NCBI RefSeq assembly: GCF_018613875.1
Contig: NZ_JAGGPJ010000027.1
Span: 124,001 to 188,000 of the forward strand
Direction: 5' to 3'
From: Arthrobacter sp. ISL-28
Lineage (GTDB): Bacteria > Actinomycetota > Actinomycetes > Actinomycetales > Micrococcaceae
DNA length: 64,000 bases
Shown here: positions 39,546-47,211 of the stretch, in pieces
Position numbering within the stretch: position 1 is the stretch's first letter
Layout: every line of letters starts with the position of its first letter
Made by a program: the position numbers and the translations under genes
The notes under the pieces: generated by a model
Seen by the model: the letters and a program-made list of their open reading frames with translations, nothing else
Told to the model about the DNA's origin: nothing
Databases searched by the model: none

Positions 39546-39711
39546 GCTTTGCGGTTACCAGCATTCTTGTAATGCCGATGGACTTGCAGCCGGTCTCGAG
39601 AAACAGGAGATAAGCGCAGCCGTAGCCAGCAATGATGCGGTAATCGGGATGGCGATGAGGCGCAGACGAAGGTCTTCCAACAGGAATCAGCATCAGACTA
39701 GTCTCGGCGCT

Positions 39712-40320
39712 TCAACGGGAGTAAGGATTTGAGCTCCACTTAGCAAACCAGGCGTCTTGGTCCGCGCTGTCTTGCCTAACTCTTTCCCAATAGGGAGGGA
39801 CGTGCTCCGTTATTTTGTGGACTCGGCCACGCTCATCGCGTTTCCATCGCTGCCCCATAGTGTCGGTGAAACTTACGCAGGGAATGCCAAAAAGCGCATC
39901 TGAGCCCTCATCAGGTTCGCTGGGCGGTCCATATGGGTGCCGACGATGAAGGATTCGTCCCTCAACGGTCATGCCCGGGTTCACTATCTGGAGATCAAAT
40001 GGGCTTTGGTCGCTTCTTTCGGTGGCAGCCATAGCAACAATGACGTCGTAGACCGGTTGGCTCCCGCCATTCTTAACCTTGACCGTAAGGTCGAAAGAAG
40101 TTTCCGCTCCTAAATCCTCATCTTCCTCGTTTGGATCAAAGCGTCGAACGCCACAAAACCACGCTGACACTTGGTCGGCCGAAATGCGTATCGCTCGTTC
40201 TTCCGCCTCCTGTCTCGCCCGTCGCTCGTGTGCAAGAAGCCGCATAGCGACCAGCAGCGCACCTACCGTGCCGAGTGCGCTAAAGATAGCCGCCCATGTG
40301 TTCATCAATGACATGTCCAT
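39712..40320 (-). CDS. Membrane-anchored hypothetical protein with beta-rich domain
   Basis: A 202-residue protein: one N-terminal membrane helix (WAAIFSALGTVGALLVAMRLLAH), a basic/acidic coiled segment, then a beta-rich domain with FDLTVKVKNGGSQPVYDVIVAM and PGMTVEGRI, resembling domains that carry the phrase of internal-facing immunoglobulin-like folds. The gene at 59505, in the other island, has the same layout (helix plus YEISVHNATSHPLRMVEVKY). Function unknown. Several in-frame ATGs lie within the first six codons. Confidence 0.62.
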   Translation of the reverse strand: MDMSLMNTWAAIFSALGTVGALLVAMRLLAHERRARQEAEERAIRISADQVSAWFCGVRRFDPNEEDEDLGAETSFDLTVKVKNGGSQPVYDVIVAMAATERSDQSPFDLQIVNPGMTVEGRILHRRHPYGPPSEPDEGSDALFGIPCVSFTDTMGQRWKRDERGRVHKITEHVPPYWERVRQDSADQDAWFAKWSSNPYSR

Positions 40321-40581
40321 GGGCTATGTTCTCGTCTTCGCGGATCGTGACAGCTTAGGGACACGGTCCAATGGAATAGAGTCACCGACACGTCAGCCGT
40401 AGTTGTCGACTCGAAGTCTTGGGCGTCGCAAAAACGATCGTTTCTTAAGACACTTGTGCAAGCTCGCCTTGCCTGCCTCACATCCGCCTGTTTCCGGCCT
40501 TTTTCTAATCTTGAAAACCCGTCTCAAAACCAGTAGTCTCAAAACACTATTTGATACGGCTTTTCGAGATAGGGGAGATCG

Positions 40582-41133
40582 GTGGCAGTCATCGGTTACG
40601 CAAGGGTTTCAACTGCCGAGCAGAATCTGGAGTTGCAAACCGCAGCTCTGAAAGACGCGGGCGCAATCCGGATCTACGCTGACAAGGGTGTAAGCGGGAG
40701 CGCCGTCGAGCGACCGGAACTTACAAAACTTCTTGATCGTCTTGACGAAGGTGATGTCCTCACCGTTTGGAAACTGGACAGGCTTGGCCGCAATACACGT
40801 CACGTTCTGACGGTTGTCGATGAACTGCGGAACCGGGGTGTCAGTTTCAGGTCCCTCACGGAGGGCCTGGACACTACTGGACCAATGGGTACCGCCATGC
40901 TCACCATCATGGCCGCCTTCGCCCAACTCGAAAGGGACACGATCATCGAGCGAACGCGCGCAGGGCTGAAGGAGGCTGCCAAAAACAACAGGCACGGTGG
41001 ACGTCCACGAAAAGTGGATGGCGCTGCAGCGGTGAGAGCCGCAGATCTCAAAGCCAAAGGTCTCAGCGCGAACGACATCGGGAAGATGCTGGGGGTCTCG
41101 AGGGCAACGGTTTACCGCTATCTTGCGAGCTAG
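40582..41133 (+). CDS. Small serine recombinase (resolvase/invertase family)
   Basis: A 183-residue Tn3/Hin-type recombinase. Catalytic serine S10 in IGYARVSTAEQN, the LDRLGRNTRH and AQLERDTIIERTRAGL regions, and a C-terminal helix-turn-helix (GLSANDIGKMLGVSRATVYRYL). It could resolve multimers of the element's circular form or be the remnant of a transposon. GTG start with GGGGAGA upstream. It lacks the zinc ribbon of the large integrase, so it is not the integrase of the element. Confidence 0.93.
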   Translation: MAVIGYARVSTAEQNLELQTAALKDAGAIRIYADKGVSGSAVERPELTKLLDRLDEGDVLTVWKLDRLGRNTRHVLTVVDELRNRGVSFRSLTEGLDTTGPMGTAMLTIMAAFAQLERDTIIERTRAGLKEAAKNNRHGGRPRKVDGAAAVRAADLKAKGLSANDIGKMLGVSRATVYRYLAS

Positions 41134-41294
41134 TGCTGATGGTGAGGGCCCGTGTGATGTTTGTGGGACGCGGGCCTTTGCAAAGTCAGTAAACTCCAAT
41201 CATCGCCTAGGACGGCTGGCCGCTCCTCAAATGCGATGAGCCCCAATCTAGCTCCGGACGTAATGATCAACGCGTCGAAGGAGTCAACGGTCGT

Positions 41295-41480
41295 TTAGCT
41301 TCGAGCCGGCTTCTTCGGTTCCCGCTCCTCGACGCCCTTCCAACGGCCCGGTGTCGACTTCGACGCCAGGTAGTTCGCATCGCCGTCGTACTTGTCGTAG
41401 CGATCGGTTCGATCGTTGTACTGCTGGTATCGGTCTTTCTGCTGACCGATCCGGTAGCCTTCACCGGTGTTCTTCCCCAA
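41295..41480 (-). CDS. Small hypothetical protein downstream of the resolvase
   Basis: A 61-residue frame starting at TTG 41480 with GGGAG about 8 nt upstream: LGKNTGEGYRIGQQKDRYQQ..., rich in Tyr, Asp and Lys, then KYDGDANYLASKSTPGRWKGVEERE. I have the impression of a short conserved family found near mobile genes, but cannot name it. The open frame extends further upstream without a better start. The gene converges with the resolvase. Confidence 0.5.
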   Translation of the reverse strand: MGKNTGEGYRIGQQKDRYQQYNDRTDRYDKYDGDANYLASKSTPGRWKGVEEREPKKPARS

Positions 41481-42047
41481 CGTGCATCTCCCGAAATCGT
41501 GTCGTATGTTCGCGGGAGAAGTATATCTGGCCGACCCTGTTGGTCCATCCTCGGGTTCCGGAACGCTCGCAACTACATGACCCGATCGCTGATCGGAGGC
41601 GGTGACTTCGGTCAAGAGCTCGTGACGTAATGGACCGAAGCAACTAGTCCTGACGAGAGGGCTTTCAGACTTCTACTTACAAAAATTTGACGAACCGGCG
41701 GCGCGCGGCGCGGTTATCTAGTACTCGATGGTTCCTACGATTTACAAGATTTCCGCAAGTGCACGCCCATGAAGGGAACGGGGGTACGCTCGCGCAAGCG
41801 CCTAATTGAAGACCTGCTGCGGGGGGGCAGCTTTGGAAACTTTCGGGGTGCATTTTCGCCGGGTAGGACAGGCTCCTTCGCCGGGTTGTTGACTGAAGTC
41901 TTAATATGACCAATTGTCAACCTGTGGGGCCATGAATCTCGCCCCAGGATCTGAGCCTTTGGGGGAGTGACTCACAGAACCTCCTATTCATGGAACCTTC
42001 CCCGCTGGTCGAATCCAAAGGAGTCAGTACTAGGAAGTTACACCCTT
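41481..42047. other. 567 bp without a supported gene
   Basis: Only short frames with unlikely composition occur on either strand. The segment is less GC-rich than the host DNA and contains no tRNA, array or obvious promoter that I can identify. It separates the resolvase module from the replication module. Confidence 0.5.
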
Positions 42048-42083
42048 GGAAGTAGCAGCCCTATAACTAGGGCTGCTACTTCC
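42048..42083. terminator. Perfect 16-bp hairpin at the end of the next gene
   Basis: GGAAGTAGCAGCCCTA at 42048-42063 pairs with its complement at 42068-42083 around a TAAC loop. The minus-strand gene at 42083 ends in its base. There is no T-run, so it may act as a Rho-dependent or weak terminator, or stabilise the message. Confidence 0.6.
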
Positions 42084-42562
42084 TAACTAGTGAGTTTGTC
42101 TTCTCTAAGTAGTCCCGATGGTGATTGCTCGCTCTGGCTGGCTGAAGGGCCGACCATCTCACGGCTGTAGTATCGGGAAACTCGTCGGACTTCATGATTA
42201 ATCAACAGGTCATCCATGACATAGGCCCAAGTTCCCCCTCCGCCGTGGAATTCTCCTCCGCATGAGCAGGTGCAGTCATCCCTGACAGCACCCTGGCAGG
42301 AGTGGGTGCACACTTGCGTGACGGAGTACTCCCTTATAACCCACACTCCGCCGTACAAGGTTTGAAGGGCTGCCGCCAGATTTTCCCGGTGGCGCTTGGC
42401 GAGCATCCACCAGACCTTCCCGGCGTTGTCCACGGTCCACTCGAGGTGGACTCTACTTCCCAGGACTTCTTTCAGGAATTCCCTCGTCCACTTCCCGCCG
42501 TCCGGAAAGTTCACATAGAGCTTGGTCCTATCGATAAAACTGTAAATCGTTGCTTGAGACAT
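42083..42562 (-). CDS. Cys/Gly-rich hypothetical protein
   Basis: A 159-residue protein of unknown function. The centre reads CTHSCQGAVRDDCTCSCGGEFHGGG, a cluster of cysteines and a histidine that could bind zinc; similar CxCGGxxHG motifs occur in small proteins of actinobacterial phages and plasmids. The N-terminal half (SFIDRTKLYVNFPDGGKW) looks like a compact alpha/beta domain. ATG at 42562 has AAGGAA about 8 nt upstream. Next to the putative replication region. Confidence 0.65.
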   Translation of the reverse strand: MSQATIYSFIDRTKLYVNFPDGGKWTREFLKEVLGSRVHLEWTVDNAGKVWWMLAKRHRENLAAALQTLYGGVWVIREYSVTQVCTHSCQGAVRDDCTCSCGGEFHGGGGTWAYVMDDLLINHEVRRVSRYYSREMVGPSASQSEQSPSGLLREDKLTS

Positions 42563-42699
42563 GTTCCGATTCCTTCGGATAGATCTGATACTGCATGGAA
42601 TCGTCGCTTCGTCTTTTCGTCGTTATGTTGAGATTGCTGAGTTTGTTCAGCATCCTGTTTGCCTCTTTGTGTACTCCTTCCTAGGGCTTTGGTCTGTTC

Positions 42700-42862
42700 G
42701 CCAGGTCTGCATGCAGGTCAATAGGCTGCACAGACCTGCCTAAACCTGCACAGACCTGCTCTATGGCTGCAACAACTTGCACAGCACGCTATTTGCGCCT
42801 TCACCTGCACGCCTGCACACCCCCCCGTAGGGGGTGCAGTGCAGGCAGGCAGCAGATGATTG
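42700..42862. other. Iteron-like repeats, candidate replication origin
   Basis: CTGCACAGACCTGC is repeated exactly at 42726-42739 and 42746-42759 (20-bp period). Related forms flank it: GGTCTGCATGCAGGTC near 42703, TTGCACAGCACG near 42789, CACCTGCACGCCTGCAC near 42811. A hairpin with C7/G5 arms lies at about 42814-42842 just past the RepA-like stop and may end that transcript. Phased repeats beside a replication ATPase gene suggest an oriV for the excised circle. Confidence 0.5.
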
Positions 42863-42863
42863 G

Positions 42864-44372
42864 TTAGGCAGTCTGATGAGACGAGTAGTCAGGAGAGACG
42901 ATCATCCACTTGGGACGGGTATCGCTACCGAGATTCTGAATGACTCCCTGAGCTTCAAGGGTCTTGAGGTGATCGCCAACGGTATTGCGGTTGATTCCGG
43001 TAGCCAGGGCGATTCCCTGAGCAGACGTGGCACCATCCTGAATTGCTCTTCGGACTCGGCTCACATCCAGTACTCCCAGACGTTCAGCGCGTTCCTTAGT
43101 GCTTAGCTGAGCACCATCCGGAACAGCAACACCGCCTGAACCCGAGCCACCGGAGAAGAGGACAGTCTCAATGGTGTAGTTGAGCTTCTTGTCCGGATCT
43201 TTGGAGCCCTTGACCTTCTCGAATGACAGGGTACGAGTACCGGTCGCGTTCTTGGTGAGCTTGATTAGAAGGTCCATCATTGCCTTCTGGGCGGAAGCGC
43301 CACGTCCTGAGCCGGAATCCTTCTTGCCTTCGTGGTGCACTAGCAGGGCAAGGAACTGCCCCTCTGTTGCCCAGTCCTGAATGGGCTTGAGAGCTGCCAC
43401 CATGTCTACGTTGGAGTTCTCATCCACACCTGACAGGATGTTGGCCTGAGGATCGAAGACCACAAGAGAAGGGTTGATACCGGCACCCTTGACCTTCGAC
43501 CTCATAGCTTCCAGCCCGAAGAGGCCAGGAGCCACGTCTAGCGAGGTCCCAATAGTGAGCGTCTGACCTACGCCTGCATCCCAGGCCAGGAAACCCGAGG
43601 TATCCGCACCAGGGTGTTTGGCCTTCCACGCCTCAACCATGTCCCAAAACGGTTGTCCGCCTTCAGCTGCGATATACAGTACGTGGGATGGTCCCTTGGT
43701 GTTAAGAGGGAGCCCCTGCCACTTATCCAGTCCAGCACAGATGCTCAGTGCGAGGTCAACCACCGCAATTGTCTTACCGGCTGATGACTGCCCGTAGAGC
43801 TGTCCGATGCCTACTGAAGGGATGTGATCCTGAACAAGGTGAGGCAGTGCCACTCGCTCTGCAAGATAAGCCGTTGTGAGGAAGGGTGTGTCTTTTGTGA
43901 TGCCTACCGGAATCTCATCAAGTTCTGACTTGAGGATCTTGCTCAGGGCATCCAGCGACGATGCACTGTGCAGCTTCATGTTCATCGAGAAGTGCTGAGT
44001 GAAGAGACCCGACTGGTCATCGTCACCTGTGGCAGTGCGTTTCAGAAGCCCGATTTGCTTGGTTACGCCTTCGAGGATGCCGCCGTAGATGTTCGCGACC
44101 TGCTTGATGGTTTTGTGGATAAACCAGTCGCCTTCGGTCTTGCGGTACTCGATCCCATCCCATACGTACCAACTCGCTTCGGCCTTGACGTAGACGGCCT
44201 TCCCGGTCAGGAAGGGGGCGAGTTCACCTGCTACTCCAAGCTCGGTGGTCGGGAGACTTCTGGCTGTTTCTTCTAGCTTTGTCCTACTCCAGCTACTGAT
44301 GAGCTGCTTCTGAACCTCGGTGCTGAAGATATTTTCGAGAATCTGATTCTCAGTTGTGATGGATGTTTCCAT
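42864..44372 (-). CDS. RepA-like AAA ATPase/helicase with C-terminal winged helix
   Basis: A 502-residue protein. The N-terminal 180 residues are of unknown fold with a WYVWDGIEYRKTEGDWF segment recalling D5-type primase/helicase N-domains. The ATPase core is RepA/RecA-like: GQLYGQSSAGKTIAVVDLALS near 192 (Walker A), LYIAAEGG, LVVFDPQANILSG (Walker B) and LALLVHHEGKK. A C-terminal helix-turn-helix (GIALATGINRNTVGDHLKTLEAQG) could bind the nearby repeats. Likely the replication initiator or helicase of the element. Confidence 0.78.
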   Translation of the reverse strand: METSITTENQILENIFSTEVQKQLISSWSRTKLEETARSLPTTELGVAGELAPFLTGKAVYVKAEASWYVWDGIEYRKTEGDWFIHKTIKQVANIYGGILEGVTKQIGLLKRTATGDDDQSGLFTQHFSMNMKLHSASSLDALSKILKSELDEIPVGITKDTPFLTTAYLAERVALPHLVQDHIPSVGIGQLYGQSSAGKTIAVVDLALSICAGLDKWQGLPLNTKGPSHVLYIAAEGGQPFWDMVEAWKAKHPGADTSGFLAWDAGVGQTLTIGTSLDVAPGLFGLEAMRSKVKGAGINPSLVVFDPQANILSGVDENSNVDMVAALKPIQDWATEGQFLALLVHHEGKKDSGSGRGASAQKAMMDLLIKLTKNATGTRTLSFEKVKGSKDPDKKLNYTIETVLFSGGSGSGGVAVPDGAQLSTKERAERLGVLDVSRVRRAIQDGATSAQGIALATGINRNTVGDHLKTLEAQGVIQNLGSDTRPKWMIVSPDYSSHQTA

Positions 44373-44478
44373 GTCCAGTAATGCTTTCTATCAAATTTTC
44401 TGCTCATTCGAGCCTTTCGTTTGTTTTGAATTTATTTTTTCCTTGGCGCTTTGGCCGGCTGAGGGTGGTGCTTAAGAC

Positions 44479-44646
44479 CTACATAGCTTGTTCCTTTTCT
44501 AGTTGGGCGATGGCACTCTGGACCTGACGCTTCGTCTCTTCGGTCTCAGCGAGAGCGGCCTGTAGGCGCTGAATCTTCTGCTGAGTTCTGGTGAGCTTGA
44601 ACCTTGCTCGGGTAAGGGGTGTTCGCTCGTACTTGCCTTTTCCCAT
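44479..44646 (-). CDS. 55-residue coiled-coil protein
   Basis: ATG at 44646 with GAGGAAGG about 7 nt upstream opens MGKGKYERTPLTRARF, then a continuous predicted coiled coil (QQKIQRLQAALAETEETKRQVQSAIAQLEKEQ) to the TAG at 44479. It lies 106 bp upstream of the RepA-like gene and reads the same way. A role in regulation or replication is possible; a short basic-plus-coiled-coil protein could also be a recombination directionality factor, but nothing in the sequence proves this. Confidence 0.65.
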   Translation of the reverse strand: MGKGKYERTPLTRARFKLTRTQQKIQRLQAALAETEETKRQVQSAIAQLEKEQAM

Positions 44647-45109
44647 TCGGGAACCTTCCTCTTGTTTGGTTTTGTAGTATCCATTGTATCACATGAGGCG
44701 GGAGAGGGCAAATCTTATACCAGCAAGCCTTCCATGTCAACCAGTAGGGCCAGTGAATTTTCCATAGTCCAAGGAGGGAATTGCTGAGCGGCGAGGCTGG
44801 CTTTAGCGCCCGCGCGGGCCTAAGCGGAGCAGATCGGAGAGTTCCGAACTCTCTAGCCTATCAGCTTCCGGCTCAGGATCCAAATTTGGGCGAATCGCAA
44901 CCGCAGCCGTTCCACGCCGCCCTCGGAGTGCCCGAGCCGGAGGGCAGGTGCGGTTCCCCTTCCCGGGCAACTATCTGTCGCGCGCTCCTCGGTGTCTGCC
45001 GTAGGTTGCCCAGGAGCCGTGAGGCTCGGTCAGGCTTACTTCCAATGGGCCTGGGTCCTCCGTCGTCACTCAGTTCCGCAAAGCTGCGGGTGGGTCAGCG
45101 CTGCCAAGG
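44647..45109. other. 463 bp without a supported gene
   Basis: Open frames on the plus strand here (for example 44781-45152) have Arg/Ser/Pro-biased composition and no ribosome-binding site. The DNA is GC-rich with several short inverted repeats. It may hold the promoter for the coiled-coil/RepA-like transcript at its left end. Confidence 0.45.
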
Positions 45110-45148
45110 AAAAAAAGAACCGCGCCGGCTCGGGGCCGACGCGGCTCT
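45110..45148 (-). terminator. Rho-independent terminator of the integrase gene
   Basis: On the minus strand GAGCCGCGTCGGC, a short CCCGAG loop region and GCCGGCGCGGTTC form a stem with single mismatches, followed by seven T residues (A-run at 45110-45116 on the plus strand). It starts about 20 bp after the integrase stop. Confidence 0.85.
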
Positions 45149-45169
45149 CTGAGGTTGCGGAAACATCCC

Positions 45170-46672
45170 TCACGTCAAGCCTAGGGCGTCCCTCAATGCA
45201 GGGCTCAGCTCGGCCTCATTAATTTCGACTGCATCTGTGTTGAGGTCTGCAAGCTGCAGCATTAGGTCTGACGGAAAGAGCGTCACGAATTCGGGGCGGA
45301 AGCGAGCGCCTTGCGGACCACGCTTCACCACGATGCCCTTATACAGGGACTGAACTATGGTGCGCTGCTTCTCCACAGAGATATCGTTCCAGCGGCCCCA
45401 GAGGGCTTCTGCGCCTTGGGAAGCCATCTCAGGAAGCAGTCCCGCAAATGAGGTCTCACGAATGATCTCGACTAGCCGTGCATCGATATCGCCCACCTTC
45501 CTGGCGTGTGCGGCTTCCTTCTTTGCGATCATCACGGGTGACAGTCCTGCCTCCGCCGCCTCGTCCATCCACGCGTCGTGATCCCTGATCGTCGATATCC
45601 GTTCAAGACGGAGCTTTGCTGCTGTTTCGGCTCCGTCAGGGTGGATGACCTTCTCAGCGCCCTGATGCATGAAGAGGTACAGAAACTTTTCCACAACAAA
45701 TTTTTCAAGGGGCACTGCGGCCCTGCTTACGTGTCCCGGCGTGGGACACCTGTAGGCCCGAGGGCTTCCCGGCCCGCCGCGATAGCTGACATTCAGGCCT
45801 CCACCACATGTTCCGCATGTGGCGATGCCAGTCAGAAGGTGTGGATTGTGTCGGGTTCCCTGTACGCCGCGCTTACCGGTCTTTTGAGATTCGATAAGGC
45901 TCTGTATGTCGTTAAAAGTTTCTTCATCTAGCAGAGGCTCCCAGCCATCCATGGTGTAGGTAGTGCCCTGATAAACGCGCTTCCCTGTCAGTCGTGGAGC
46001 GGTGAAGAAGTTACGCACGGTTCCCGGAGTCCAGTCTTTGCCCCCTGCGCCTTTGCTCTTTGGCGTCTGGAATCCAGTGGCGTTCCAGTCCTTCGCGACT
46101 TGGAAGAAAGTCTTCTCACCCTTGGCAAGTCCCGCTGCGGCTGTCCGGATAGCTTCCGCTTCGCCCGCAACAAGCTTGCCGGTGATTCGGTCGTTACCGA
46201 AGACTGGGCGGGAGTAGTGCCACTTACCGTCCTTGGCGTTGGCAAGGTTCTTGAGCTTCTGGAACTCCGCTTTCTTCTCACCTTCGGCAGCGTCTATGAC
46301 GGAGCGAATCAGGGTAAGCATGGTTGAGTCTCCGCTTGAGAAATCCAACTTTCCGCCATCCTCCATGTGTCCGGTAATGCCAGCGGCCTTGAGGCGAAGG
46401 GTGTCCATCACGTCGCGTGACAGGCGGCTTGCGCGGTAGGCGACAACAACAGGAGGAGCGTCTTTAAGCATGCGCTCAAAGTCGGGCCGGATACCTCCGT
46501 CGGTTGCGCTCTTGTCATTGTCCTTATAGATCTCACCTACCAGCCACCTTTTGGAGAGAATGTAGGCAGTGCAGGCCCTCACCTGTTCCTCTACGGTCTT
46601 ACCCTCTTCAGAAGTCCCTTTGCGCTTGTCGCTGCTGAGTCGGGCATAAATCGCTGCGGTGGTTTGCTCCAT
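45170..46672 (-). CDS. int: Large serine integrase
   Basis: A 500-residue large serine recombinase that should catalyse attP x attB integration. Resolvase domain: catalytic S13 in AAIYARLSSDKRK, and YRASRLSRDVMDTL. Recombinase domain near 175-300 (TGKLVAGEAEAIRTAAAGLAKGE, TPGTVRNFF...LTGKRVYQG). Zinc ribbon near 320-350: GIATCGTCGGGLNV and YRCPTPGHVSR. A coiled-coil motif follows. Its start lies 30 bp inside the right TG core. Minus-strand TACTCT ends 7 nt before the ATG and overlaps the attachment arm, so the promoter is part of attR/attP. No directionality factor gene is recognisable. Confidence 0.95.
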   Translation of the reverse strand: MEQTTAAIYARLSSDKRKGTSEEGKTVEEQVRACTAYILSKRWLVGEIYKDNDKSATDGGIRPDFERMLKDAPPVVVAYRASRLSRDVMDTLRLKAAGITGHMEDGGKLDFSSGDSTMLTLIRSVIDAAEGEKKAEFQKLKNLANAKDGKWHYSRPVFGNDRITGKLVAGEAEAIRTAAAGLAKGEKTFFQVAKDWNATGFQTPKSKGAGGKDWTPGTVRNFFTAPRLTGKRVYQGTTYTMDGWEPLLDEETFNDIQSLIESQKTGKRGVQGTRHNPHLLTGIATCGTCGGGLNVSYRGGPGSPRAYRCPTPGHVSRAAVPLEKFVVEKFLYLFMHQGAEKVIHPDGAETAAKLRLERISTIRDHDAWMDEAAEAGLSPVMIAKKEAAHARKVGDIDARLVEIIRETSFAGLLPEMASQGAEALWGRWNDISVEKQRTIVQSLYKGIVVKRGPQGARFRPEFVTLFPSDLMLQLADLNTDAVEINEAELSPALRDALGLT

Positions 46673-46679
46673 GCAGGCA

Positions 46680-46715
46680 AGAGTATCGGAATATCTCGAC
46701 GTGGGTCATGATTAC
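46680..46715. other. attR of the serine-integrase element, overlapping the int promoter
   Basis: Arm GTATCGGAATATC at 46683-46695, 6 bp (TCGACG), TG core at 46702-46703, then host GGTCATGATTACC. The integrase -10 (TACTCT on the minus strand, 46680-46685) overlaps the arm, and its -35 position falls on host DNA beyond the core. Confidence 0.8.
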
Positions 46716-46812
46716 CCTGATGTCGGCGGTGCTCGTGGCCGCGCTGCTTGCCCTCGCCGGGCCGGCGCTGGAGGCAATGTTCAACCAAGCTATGGACACG
46801 GTCGGACAATAG
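46704..46812 (+). pseudogene. 3' part of the split Tad-locus pilin-like gene
   Basis: Continues the frame of 28797-28937 after the TG core: (W)VMITLMSAVLVAALLALAG, one membrane helix, then PALEAMFNQAMDTVGQ and a TAG stop 3 bp before tadE. This is the hydrophobic, assembly-competent half of the protein. Without its 5' half it lacks the native start and leader; a translation start at its internal ATG (46708) is conceivable but has no ribosome-binding site. Confidence 0.82.
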
Positions 46813-46815
46813 GCT

Positions 46816-47211
46816 GTGATCCCGGTTGCCGCGGACGGCCCTGGGCGCGAGCGAGGATCTGCGGTCGTCGATTTTGTCCTGGTGGGCGGGTTGCTCACGA
46901 TGTTCTTCCTGGCCATCATCCAGCTCGCGCTGGTGCTGCATGTCCGCAATACGCTGATTGACGCCGCCGCTTCCGGCGCGCGGTATGGCACCCTTGCAGA
47001 CCGCAATGCCGGCGATGCGCGGCAACGCACTGGTGAACTCATCGGAACAGCGCTCAACGACGGCTTCGCGCAGGACATCCGGACACGTGAGGTCACATTT
47101 CAGGGGCTGCGCACACTCGAGGTGACGGTCAGGGCGCCGATGCCAGTGATTGGCCTCATTGGCCCGCGCGACTGGCTGGAGGTTAGGGGCCATGCGGCAA
47201 TCAACAGGTGA
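46816..47211 (+). CDS. tadE: TadE-like pilus pseudopilin
   Basis: A 131-residue protein. The N-terminus RERGSAVVDFVLVGGLLTMFFLAIIQLALVLHVRN is the TadE signature with a single membrane helix; the rest is a small periplasmic domain. GTG start lies 3 bp after the pilin-like stop, implying coupling in the uninterrupted locus. In its present state transcription from tadABC would have to pass the 17.8-kb insertion, whose end carries no obvious terminator for plus-strand reading, so expression of this half may depend on a new promoter. Confidence 0.88.
   Translation: MIPVAADGPGRERGSAVVDFVLVGGLLTMFFLAIIQLALVLHVRNTLIDAAASGARYGTLADRNAGDARQRTGELIGTALNDGFAQDIRTREVTFQGLRTLEVTVRAPMPVIGLIGPRDWLEVRGHAAINR

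Larger units (their letters stand above)
28938..46703. mobile_element. 17.8-kb serine-integrase integrative element with defence cargo
   Basis: Boundaries are defined by TG cores at 28938-28939 and 46702-46703, inverted 13-bp arms 6 bp inside each, restored pilin frame across the empty site, and an integrase gene whose start lies 30 bp from the right end, the usual position. Cargo left to right: HNH endonuclease, SIR2-like protein, three membrane-anchored proteins, an OGG-like protein, an EVE-like/DUF3883 nuclease, an M-S restriction-modification pair, a small resolvase, a RepA-like ATPase beside iteron-like repeats, and small genes. No conjugation, relaxase or virion genes are visible, so it is more an integrative plasmid-like or mobilised defence island than a full ICE or prophage. 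Confidence 0.82.

Noticed and set aside
42700-42862. CRISPR-like array
   Set aside because: Repeats are only 14 bp with 6-bp gaps and no spacers or cas genes; iteron-like repeats fit better. No CRISPR array was seen anywhere in the window.
44781-45152. 123-codon plus-strand frame before the integrase terminator
   Set aside because: Biased composition, no ribosome-binding site, runs into the integrase terminator.
28935-46705. GGGT as the integrase core shared by the two ends
   Set aside because: It also gives symmetrical spacing (7 bp), but rejoining there leaves the pilin-like halves out of frame. TG with 6-bp spacing restores the frame exactly and is preferred.
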